Shown: positions 21,560 to 31,897 of the stretch, in pieces | Layout of the letters: each line of letters begins with the position of its first letter | Position numbering within the stretch: position 1 is the stretch's first letter | Origin: Linnemannia schmuckeri | Taxonomy: Eukaryota; Mortierellomycota; Mortierellomycetes; Mortierellales; Mortierellaceae | Reading direction: 5' to 3' | DNA: 64,000 nt | Assembly: GCA_029449235.1 (NCBI GenBank) | Contig: JANATG010000005.1 | Coordinates: 2,294,001-2,358,000, forward strand | Notes under the pieces: model-generated | What the model saw: only the letters and a program-made list of their open reading frames with translations | Database searches by the model: none | Told to the model about the DNA's origin: nothing | Program-made: the position numbers and the translations under genes

Positions 21560-24071
21560 ATGGAGCAGTACAACCATCATAAAAGCGGCCAAGGCGCCGC
21601 TGCCGGCGTCTCAACCCCTCAGCCCGTGACCACCGGCTCTGGCGTGTCTCCCGTTGCCTCTGCTGGCAACGTCTCCGCTACCGGTTCGACCGCACCTGCC
21701 TTCCAGCCTGATGAGAGCTCCAAAACTCTTTATGTTGGCAACTTGGATCAGAGCGTGAACGAGGCCGCATTGCAGGAGATCTTCTCCCAGACCGGAGGCC
21801 TGATCGAGAGCGTCAAGATTATCCGTGACAAGAACGTAAGTTGAAACCAAGGCGTAGTAACAACGCAATAACAACAAAGTGCTTATGTTATCTTGATACC
21901 GTTCTTTCTTTCGATTGATGGGCGCTTCGGAATAGAAGTATACAGAAAATGCTCAAGGAAGGACACCCATTACCCTTAGCACACTTTTGCATTTATGTTT
22001 ATCGTACAGCAACAAAAATGGGTCCATCACACCCCTTCAGAAGTTATCGGAGGATGAAGGCCACTTGTACACCCCCAGCCTGCCTACAGGTCGACTGCCT
22101 CCGAACTCCAGTCTTAATTAACCCAACTCTCATCAAACCTCGTCCCTACTCCCACTCTCTGTCTCTCCATTTCGCATCTCAACTTCATCATTTACCTATA
22201 TATCTAGTTTGCTCACCAAGGCGGCCTCAACTATGGCTTTGTCGAGTTTGCTGATCATGCCGCCGCTGAGAATGCTATTCAGCAGATGAACGGACGCCGC
22301 GTCTACCTTCAGGTGAGTCGAGTGAATAATAGCAACAACAACATGTATTACTACCAATAAGCAGAAGTATGACGACCCTACCAGATCCAAAACTAACGGT
22401 TTGGATGTCTCGCTTTCTATTCCTGATTCAAATAATAGGAGATCAAGGTCAACTGGGCTTTCACTGGACAGGCTGCTGGCAAGGAAGATACTGCCAGTAA
22501 GACAGCGGAATACCATGGCTACTCCAGCTCGCAGACTTTTGTGTTGTCACCTTGGAGCTAACTGAGGACCACCTCTGGATTGGAATATTTTCTCTGTTCG
22601 CATAATAGCCCACTACCACATCTTCATTGGAGACATCAGCCCTGAGATCAACGATGAGGCTTTGAGCCAGGCTTTTGGAGCCTTCGGAACCATGACGTAC
22701 GTGGTGTGGGGCCTGAACTATGCTGCCTTCGAAGTGTCTTGCTGATCTAATTGTCCCATTTACTAACGCCATTTTTTCGCTGTCTTATTACACATAGTGA
22801 CGCTCGCGTTATGTGGGATTCCAACTCGGGCAAGTCGAGAGGCTACGGATTTGCTGCCTACAAGGAGCGTGCTGTACGTTGCAACTGAACAGGGAGCAGA
22901 GTTTTTTTTTTGCAAGTGCCCGTTGGGAAAGCAAGGCGCATTGAAAGTGTTCAATAACTGGAATCTGACTCAAACTACACGGATCAATAGGATGCCGAGC
23001 GTGCCATCGCCTCCATGAACGGCCAGACTCTAGGAAACAGAGTACTTCGTTGCAACTGGGCCAGCCAACGTGGTATGCCCGGACCTAACTTCCAGGGTAA
23101 GGCTATCATATGGTTTATACGAGGTGTAATTTAAGTGGTCGCTGGAAGTAGTACTAATAATTATATTCTATATTTGTTATGGCTAAAAGGAGTGCATCAC
23201 GGCGGAAACGCGTTCAAGATGGTTGCTGGTCAGGCTCCTCAATTCAACTCTACTGTCTACATCGGAAACTTGCCGCCTCACACCACTCAGGAGGACCTTG
23301 TTCCCTTCTTTCAGCCCTTTGGATTTGTTGTTGATATGAGACTTCAGGCTGATCGCGGATTCGCCTTTGTCAAGCTCGAGACTCATGAGAAGGCTGCCAA
23401 CGCCATTGTTCGCCTCGCCGGCACCATGATTAACGGTCGCCCCGCCAAGGTATGATCTTTATTGGCATAACTGCACCTTTGATGCCGTTAAGGATGTAGT
23501 CAGGGTTGCTAAATTGACTGTTTATTTGTTCAAATAGCTCTCGTGGGGCAAGGACCGCGCTGCTGAAAACGCAGCCCGTGGCAACCACTACGGCTACTAC
23601 AACAACGGATCTGGTTACGGTATGAGCGGTCACCAGAACAACGGCGGCTACCAGTACAACAACTACAACAACCATAACAACCACAGCAACCACCATAACA
23701 ACAACCACTATGGCGGCAATGGACAGGCTTATGGACGCAACGGAGGTCACCACAACAACCATCATCATCACCACAGCCAGCATCACAACAACCAGCATCA
23801 CCAAAACCACCACAACAACCACAACCAGCATCATAACAACAACAGCCAGCACAACTCGTTCCAGCACCAGCAGCAGCAGCAACAGCAGCAGCAGCAGGTT
23901 GTTGGAGGACTGGATGGTGTCCCTGGAGCAACGGGATCATCGGCTTTGGCTGCAGGCAGCTCTGCCCTCCCACCCTCCAACGTTGCCGTCGGCAGCAACG
24001 GCAGCAATGGCAACATCGGCCAGGAGGCCTATGATCAGTTCTCGTCGTTCAACAATAGCCGAGGCAATTAA
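21560..24071 (+). CDS. PUB1: RNA-binding protein, Pub1/TIA-1 family (three RRMs)
   Basis: Eight exons: 21560-21835, 22208-22312, 22439-22496, 22609-22696, 22798-22873, 22991-23096, 23190-23449 and 23538-24071, in frame for 500 residues. Three RRM domains are seen: RRM1 from about residue 54 (KTLYVGNLDQSVNE, then NYGFVEFADH), RRM2 from about 147 (YHIFIGDISPEIND, RGYGFAAYKE) and RRM3 from about 257 (STVYIGNLPPHTTQED, RGFAFVKLET). RNP1 and RNP2 motifs are intact in each. The tail (about 330-450) is dominated by His, Asn and Gln, a prion-like segment typical of stress-granule proteins. Pub1/TIA-1 proteins bind U-rich mRNA and control stability and translation, and promote splicing at weak donors. 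The 371-base first intron is the longest in the gene. Confidence 0.95.
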
Positions 24072-24544
24072 GAAAAAACCTACAGCCACAATTTCGCTAC
24101 TTGGCACCTCTCCTCACTTTTCAATACTTGAGAGGCTGAGAGATGTAACAATACAAAACCTTAGTAGCACGAATTAAAGTTCTTAAATCAGCAAGGATCA
24201 GATGCCACACACATACAAAAAATAAAAAGCAACTACTTTTTTTTTCGTTCTACAATGGAATAAAAAAAAACGTTCCCTTTGATCCTTTTGTTATTATCCA
24301 CATCAAGAACGGGAGCGAGCAATAGATAGTGGGAAAAAGTGAAGTGAAGGGAAAAAGAGAAAAAAAATAGTAGAACCCTCAGTTACCGTTGTAGTCATAG
24401 TGTGCTCACATGGCTTTTTCAAGGCACTAATGTTTTGTCTTCATCGGGTGTACGATTTTTGTGTATTTTGTAAGTTGTTATTTGTATGTTTTATGTCCAC
24501 AGTCGAAGAGGGGTGAGGCTCCAACAGCTATTTGTGGATTGAGT

Positions 24545-24665
24545 AAATTGTTTGAACCAAGGTTTGAACCTGGGAGCGGGAGCTCAAGCTTGCATTTCTA
24601 CTCGACCTCAGATCTGCATGTGTTTTTCACCTACCCAGTTACCAGCCGAACCCCAAGGGCGGTAA
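24545..24665 (-). other. Possible degenerate tRNA-derived (SINE-like) fragment
   Basis: On the minus strand GGTTCAAACCT matches the tRNA B box. It can form a T-arm (stem CCAGG/CTTGG, loop TTCAAAC). A short GGTTCAAAC copy follows. About 63 bases upstream, GGCTGGTAACTGGGTAGG vaguely resembles an A box. No complete cloverleaf could be folded by eye, so a working tRNA is unlikely. Confidence 0.25.
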
Positions 24666-25182
24666 CACGGTGTAGAACCACAGTTATCAGATGCGGACTT
24701 TGAAGGGAACTGAAATGTGAGACTTGAGACGCTTTCCCAGTTGGCAAAAACGTTTAGACTCGTTGTTTTGAAAATTTTTTGGAGGAAGTTTGTTGCTAAG
24801 GGCTAGCAATAGTAGGAAGTGCGATTTTGAAGAATACTATTACGTTACCTTCAACAGAAAAAAAAAGTGCTGAAGAAGGAAGCTATGTGAACTCTTGTTT
24901 GCTCTGCAATATAGTCTGCAGTTTTCACCTCTACCTGTAGAAGTATGGGAACCAGAAGGAGTCTATTCATTGAGAAAGAGCGTTAAGTTTGAGGGATTTA
25001 GGTCTCGCGTTTCTTTTTCTTACCGATTTCTTGATAGTGCATTAATTTTTGTGGCGTAACAACGTTTGTATCTCGCAATTTTTTTTTTTTTTTTTGCAAC
25101 GAGTTTTTTTGCGTGTGCTATTGGAGCATTATTGCTTCGCCATATCTCTCTAGTCTCTACTTCTCACTCGCTATCGAATCAC

Positions 25183-25244
25183 TCCCTCCTAGCATGACGG
25201 AACTGCGTAGGAGAAATGCAATTTAGCTAAATACCTAGGAGGGA
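25183..25244. repeat. 10-bp perfect inverted repeat
   Basis: TCCCTCCTAG at 25183-25192 and its exact reverse complement at 25235-25244, separated by 42 bases. It could be a small hairpin or the ends of a tiny element. Confidence 0.6.
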
Positions 25245-25642
25245 TCAGCTGGGGTGTTTGTTTGTCTAGTGGATTGTCGACTTATGTTCCCTTCTTCCGC
25301 TCGAAGTATGTTTCATTAGCTTGAAACAGGGGTGTTTGTTGTGTGTGTTCTCCTAGATATGAGTGGCGGTGCGTCTAGAACGTTTTTTTCTTTTTTTGTG
25401 TGATCAGTTGAAATGACCGAGATGGAACGAAAAAAAAAAAAAAAAGAGCCCAAGCGAACAATTAAAAAGAAAGGGGCGAAACACGTTTTTTTCTTTTTTT
25501 TCCTTCGTTCCTTTTCCTTCCACTTATCCTTCTTTCCTCCCCTCTTCCCCCTTACCTTACCACCTCCCCTTTCTTCCTCCTAATACCCATTCGCTTGCCT
25601 CCCTCGTTTTTTTTTTTTCTACTTTTTCAATTCTTCCATCCC

Positions 25643-28600
25643 ATGGTCACAGCAACAACTCCACAACCAACACCAAGTCACCAATCCTTTCGACTCAAGA
25701 GCACCTCCACTTCCTCCACCCCCTCGACCGATGAGATCAGGATTGTCATTCGTAAAGAGACAATCTCAGGACAGAGCTTTGTCCTCTGGAACGATATCCT
25801 TAACGTCTTCAGGAACGCAGGGCATGTCCAGCATGGTAGCGATGTTGTGCCTTACATGACTGACAGTCAGTTCGAGTAGTAAGTCGTGTATATTTTCGAT
25901 GCCACATTGTTGTTCAAGTCCACCCTCCCCCCTTTTTTATGCGACGGGTGAGTAACATTTGTATCGATTTTTTTTCTTAGTCTGCGACCGCTGAGGATTG
26001 AGGCATATCCGGGAACTGTGCTCGAGGTGGTGCCTGTGTCTGGACAGGACTTTATCGCTCCTGTGCCTTCTCGGGAGACAGTGCTTCAAGGACGGGGAAA
26101 CACTGCTCTGGAGGAACAGTATGTCTACTTTCGAAAAAGCGCCAAATTCAGGATGTTGACTGCCATACACCACCACCAGCCTTGTATCTTAAAATCTTAT
26201 TTTTGCTTTTTTGCGTAGACTTCAGTCGACTCATATTGGGACACAGAGAGCATTTCCAGCTGGCATCATGGAACAGGAAGCGGACACATCTATGCCTCCT
26301 CCCTACGAGAGAACAGCATCCACTCCATCATCGTCGCGAAGGACAAGTACTTCCTCGACCCCAACGCCGACAGGTGTGAGAGCATCGATCCTACATCGCA
26401 TCTCTACCGCAATTCCATTAGCACCATCAACAACAACGCCACCATCAACAGCCGTAGAAGCAGCAGGGGTAGCAGCAGCAGCATCTTGGTTGACACCAGA
26501 CGAGGAACCAGCATCCCCAACACCTCGAGGAGGAGGAAGGATCTCAAGAGCATCACAACAGTTCATTGCACGAGTGCAATCCATCCTCCTCGATTCTACA
26601 CACCAGTTGGAGGCCTATGAGCAAACCATCCTCTCAGAACCCAGCGCCCGCAATGACTTTTTGGTCCGAGGCGTGGCAACCATCCAACAAGGCTTGGATT
26701 CTATCCATCAAGAACTCCATGACGTCGTCCCAACCCTCCGTGCAGAGATCGCCAAGAACACCACTTTACAGCACCAGATCCTGGAGATGCAGACGGCTGC
26801 AGAGGACATGGGGCGAAGGATGCTTGAGATGCAACAGCATGCGATTGGGCTTCAGGAGCAGACTCTGGACCGACTTGCGACGATCCAGGGGAGGGTTACT
26901 GCGATTTTGACGCAGACATATGAGTTGCACGAGTACCCAATCCCCCGTCTGTTTATTATTCTGCCAAAGGAGGATGTTACTCGGACAGAGTCGTTCAGGA
27001 ATGTATTTGCTAAGCAGTTCAAGCTGTACTTCTTGTGTGAGTGCAGCACTCATAGTCAACATGCAGGAGCAGTACAGGCTAGTTTGGGGTCGAGTAGCAG
27101 TCAAGGGACGACATTGATGTTGCCAAGACAGGAGATCCATCTTGCACGCCATGAGGGGTATGATTTGGACCGACCGACCGAGTTCTTTGAAAAGTACGGG
27201 TCCTATGTCTTGACGCTCTTGCAGATGCTCAAATATGGAGCTGTTGTCGCTGGGGTTGTGATCCCACCCTTGGCTCAACTCCGGATTGCAGATGGTCTGG
27301 ATACTGCCAAGCAGAGCGCCGATGTCCTCTACAGCAACATGGAGCCCAAAGTCGACAGTGCTATTGAGTACCTGCAGAGCCTCTCCAGCAACCAGGGATC
27401 GTCATCATCATCAACAACAACAACAACTACAGCGAAAGAAAACACATCAACCTATGGGGATAGTCTGGAGGCGTTGGAGGGGGCGGATCTGCGTCAATTG
27501 AGCTCCTTCCTCAAGATCAAGGACGAAGGACGGGTACTTGGTAACTTGTACAGGACGGTGACAGGAGAAGGGCATGTCAAGTGGGTCTGCCTGGATCATT
27601 ACCGCGAGACTTATGGTCTTTCTGCCCAGCGAGAGCTACGAGAGGTGGTGGAGATGAGCCATGGACGTTACGACGAGCCTACAGGGACTGTTTCAATCGA
27701 GTTGATGTCTCCTATGCAGGCGAGGCAGTTTTATTCCATCCTAGCCACGTCGCGATATGTGCAGGAGCTACGACTTACCATGAGTTGGGATACTACTCTG
27801 GAGGATTACAGGAACTTGAAGGAGGCGCTTCAGCAATCTAATGTTATCTGTCTGGAGCTTACTGGCAACATGTCTTCAGGACCCAAGACCGATATCTTGA
27901 ACCGTAGCCGGCGGCACGACCCGTTCTTGCAGTTGATGGCAGGAGGAAAGCTGAAGATGTTGTCCGTCAAAGGGCTGAAGGATTTTTTTGAGCGGACTAG
28001 CAAGGTGCCCAGTATCATTCATATCCGGACGTTTGAGTTGCAATCGAGTGTCCTCACTACCAAGGACGGGCCGCAACTCGAGAAACTTGTTCAGGCGTCA
28101 CCAATGTTGTACGAGTTGACGCTGTTGGTTCAGGATATCGATGCAACCTTTACGCTTTTATCGCCCCTCATCAAAAAGCTCAAGCGGTTCAGGACACTCA
28201 CTCTGCACCAAGCGCCAAGGACAACCGTCACTTTCCAATATAACCCTGCTGCTACCGACGAGGTGCCTATTATCTCGCTTGCAGGTGAAGGAATCGAGGC
28301 GACAAACATGGTGCTGATGCATCGGATCAAAACGCTAAATATTCAAAAGTACCAGGAGACCCACCAGATCCAGGAGCTTGTCAGCCGCGTCGTCAAGAAA
28401 CATCAGTCATCCCTCGAGGTTGTCGAGATCAAGTGCCTTGCCGACCATTTCCCGTCAGTGACAGAGTGGTTCCACCGTGAGATCCACCAGGGCCACAAGA
28501 GTCTCCACCGGTTTGTCCTCTACGACGGGCTCAACAGCGTTGCGATCCGCGATTTCCAAAACCCTGTTCAAACATCCACCGATCTGGAACTGGAAGAGAT

Positions 28601-29705
28601 CTCGACCTGCGAATTCGACAACCCGACTCAGAACCTGACCACTCTCTTTGAGAAGCATGGATCTGAGATCAAGGTCCTCGACCTTGACCACAACTTTACA
28701 CACCTCCAAGCATCCATGTTTCTCCAGTCTGTCCGGCAAGCCCAGGGTGCCAAATTGCGTATGCTGACATGGGATATCACCAAGACCTGGGACGGGCGGA
28801 TCTTTCGAGACATGTTGCCGGCGCTGCGGATGTGCGACCCAACAGTCCTGGAATGGGTCGCGATCAAGATCAACCAGGGATACAGAGGTGTCTTAAACCA
28901 GCAGCCTGGGATTGCTATGGTTCTGGATGACCAAAGCGGTTCTGAGAACTTGGGTATGATCTTGAAGAAGAAGGCCAACCGGATCGAGTTGAGGGCGAGA
29001 GGATTGAATGTGATCATTTCGAAGTTGCAGACTGCTTGTAGTAGTGGGCCCTTTGAACAGTTGGAGGAGTTGTATATCCGAGGGTTTGAGGAGAGCTTTG
29101 GAGGACGAAGTGTCAAGTGGGTTCAGTCATTGATGCAGCGCGATATCAGTATTCGACAGCTGTCATTGCCTTCCTCTGCTTCTCCGGAACTTGCAGCAGA
29201 GACGCGATCACTGTCAACGAGTGCAGACACCAAGAGTAATCCTACTACCCTCATCCCTGCGGCGATGACGATCAAGCCAGCGTTTAGGCGATTGACCAGC
29301 GTAACACTCTTCCACGTCCATCTAGTTCCCCTCAGTTGGGAACTCTTCATCACCTCAATCGATTTCCTAACCATTCGTTACCTCGATTTAACACTGACCA
29401 ACTTTTCCGACCCCGAGTTGCGCCTCCTGACCAGACGATGCCTTTCTAAAGTCAAGACGTGTCGTGCCATCCAGCTGACCGAAGGCACAGCAGATCTGTC
29501 GTTATTAGGAAAGGAAGAGCGGTTGGCGGTTGAGGATCTGCGAGAGCAGGAGAAGTATGGGCTGATGGTTTGGTTGGGCCGGACGGAAGTTAGTCGTGCG
29601 GCTGTGGTGAGGATGCAGGCGGAAATTGAGGAAGCAAAGTGTTGTTGGTTCAAGTTTGGTGGACTTGAGAGTTTGGCTACCATTGCGAAGGGAGAGGCGA
29701 GATAA
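25643..29705 (+). CDS. Large coiled-coil/LRR-like family protein, copy A (intact)
   Basis: Three exons: 25643-25878, 25981-26118 and 26219-29705, in frame for 1286 residues. Function unknown. Visible order: a small N-terminal domain (about residues 30-100: SGQSFVLWNDILNVF ... YLRPLRIEAYPGTVLEVVP); a Ser/Thr/Pro linker; a coiled coil (about 240-355); the block YELHEYPIPRLFIILPKE (about 359-376) with FKLYFLCEC after it; HEGYDLDRPTEFFEKYG then a hydrophobic stretch VLTLLQMLKYG..AGVVIPPL (about 437-475); LEGADLRQL and GHVKWVCLDHYRE (about 544-588); then a long C-terminal part (about 610-1250) of irregular LRR/RNI-like repeats. Three further copies lie in this window. No NB-ARC, kinase or TIR motif was seen. 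I recall it as an expanded Mortierella-type family. Intron 1 splits a Tyr codon (TA|T) in phase 2, as in copy B. Confidence 0.88.
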
Positions 29706-30656
29706 TGAATAAAAAATATTAGTTTTCTACATCAAATAAACAGTAGTTGCAGAGAGGCGACTGTGTGGACTGGCGGTGTGCGGACATGGGCAGCGCTTTT
29801 TGCTATTAATCTTTTTTTTCTCCGCCACATGTCATATTCATGTCTTCCTTGTATTTTCTTCTTTGCTTTGCTGTACGAAGCGGGCGGATATTTCCTTTCA
29901 TTGTCGAAAATATCCTCATCGGTCAGTCATTTTGCTCTTTACAAAGACAGGCGCGCGCTGTTAATAACGATCACGTTCTTGGGCGCGTATCGGAGACTAA
30001 ATTTTCAGGAACCAGCTGATGCTTGTCCTTGTCTCCGTTACTGATCGTATCTGGCTAGGCTTAAGATGAGCAAACAATTCTGTGGTTAGGATTCCAAGGA
30101 GTGTAGAGACAATTCATCAACAAGAACAAGGGCAAAAATAAAAAAGTTGAAACTAAGAGCGCTGGGGCATGTTCGGTGGGTCTATGCACTTTTTTTTTTT
30201 TTTTTTTTTTTTTAATCGCAAAACTAAGCAAAACAGACTATTGTCTGAGCCCACTATTGATTGGCCTGCATTACTTCTTTTCTTTCCTTTTCCTCTCTCA
30301 TCCTCGCCTATTCTTTCGCTTTCTTTTCTTTTCTTTTCTTTTCAGCTCTGCCCATCCTTCTTCCGCTCGAATTTCACCCTCTCTAGGTGGTAACTTGGTT
30401 GCTACCCACTCGTCTTTATAATCAAGCATTGCCCCTCTGTCCGGGCCGTGCAAGGTAAATGCACTGATTTCTAAATTGGTTCGAGCAAAGCCAATTCAGA
30501 CGATCTTTTGTCGACCTTTATCGTTGTCAGTAATATTGTTTCTCGCACACACACAAGCCAGCACCATTATTTTTGTGCGAATAAGGTGGGATGCGCTTGC
30601 CATTAAGTAAAAACATTGAAAACTGATTGAAACGCATTTTTACCAAGTGATTCGCA

Positions 30657-30712
30657 TCATCTACTAAATAAATCGCGTTTTCTACTGAATAATCCACGTT
30701 TCCTACTAAAGC
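30657..30712. repeat. Degenerate ~20-base tandem repeat, three units
   Basis: Units begin TCTACTAAATAA, TCTACTGAATAA and CCTACTAAAGC, with TCGCGTT/CCACGTT between them. AT-rich and weakly conserved. Confidence 0.5.
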
Positions 30713-31318
30713 TAGCAGTCTCGTAGGACTTATGGCAAGCTCAGCTGGCTTTATGAAATAAAGTGATTGTGGAGATGGTGATGTGCGCCAGAACCTTCTC
30801 TAGTAAATGGCCGGCGAAGACACAAAAAAAAAAAACAAAAAAAACATAACACGTCTTGGTGTCATAATTCCATTCTGAGAGGGGTGAGATGGATACCCTG
30901 TATTTTTTTGGGACCTACACGCGCCTGGTCATAGAAAAATAAAGGACATGTGTCATTGTATGATGGGATGGTGCTCTGAAGGTGTCCTATTGCATGCTAC
31001 AGATTCGTTCGAGCAAAGGGATGACAAAAAAAATCATGATAACATACATACTCCTTATTTTTGCTTTTCTTAGTTAAATGCCTACCCCGAGAAATGGTAT
31101 TTGGAGGGAAGGAAGTACACAAACATTGGATGCGAGAAATGAGAACCTCTAAGCGCTACTTTGCCGATGTATTGGTGCCTTATATTTCCAGAAAAATCAT
31201 GCCTATTTCATGGTACTTCCTCAAACATCATCGAGTCATAGTAATATTTGTCATTTTTTCTGGTAAACTCATTTTTTCCCTCTCTGTCTGATCCAAGGAG
31301 TGAAGGAAGGAAGGAGGG

Positions 31319-31324
<6 letters not shown>

Positions 31325-31360
<36 letters not shown>
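31325..31360. repeat. GA dinucleotide microsatellite
   Basis: About 18 GA units (AGAGAG...) in the intergenic DNA downstream of the F-box pseudogene. Confidence 0.9.
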
Positions 31361-31364
<4 letters not shown>

Positions 31365-31897
31365 GAAAAGGTTGATGAGGAAGGAAGGAGGGAACAGGGG
31401 ATGATATCATTGAAAAAAGAATTGAACTACGGTACCTAGAATTCTTCATACACGTTGATCGTAGTAGAAAATTGTCGCGATTCAATAACCTCACTTTCAC
31501 TTCTCTTGCAAGTCGAAAGAGCAACTCTGCTGGAGTCAATTACAATAAACAAAAAAGCAGGACGAACAAAACGGGAAACGAAACGGTCAAGTTCACATTC
31601 TGGAGGCTCCAATAGAAGGAGGTAAGGAGAAATATACGAGAGAGGAATTTGAAGAGGAGGAAAGGAAGGAGGGATTGGATTAAAGGAAAGCATGCTCAGA
31701 CCATTCGGTTTTGGTGTGTTAGCCGTCGATTAGACAGAAAAAAATCCACTGCATTCGTAGCCACCAAAAACACACAAAGGGAAAATGACCATCAACAACA
31801 ATAACATAAACAACTAAAAGAGAGTGCTCCCTTTTTTCTCCTTCCTTTGCGTTGAAAAAAGCATATACATTTTTTTTGCATTTGCCCTATCAAATCA

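Larger units (their letters stand above)
24072..25642. other. Intergenic between PUB1 and LRR family copy A
   Basis: 1.57 kb without a credible gene. It contains a Pol III B-box-like motif (24553-24563), a 10-bp inverted repeat (25183/25244), several A and T runs, and a pyrimidine-rich block (25491-25640) that runs into the start codon of copy A. Confidence 0.5.
29706..31897. other. Intergenic between copy A and the F-box pseudogene
   Basis: 2.2 kb with no credible gene. It contains a T run at about 30190-30213, CTTTT repeats near 30310-30345, a degenerate 20-base repeat at 30657-30712 and a GA microsatellite at 31325-31360. Confidence 0.5.

Noticed and set aside
23430..23882. Minus-strand frame very rich in Val, opposite PUB1 exon 8
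   Set aside because: It is the antisense of the CAN/CAY-rich His/Asn/Gln tail of PUB1.
24541..24620. Functional tRNA gene
   Set aside because: The T-arm is good, but no acceptor stem, D-arm or anticodon arm with correct spacing could be found.
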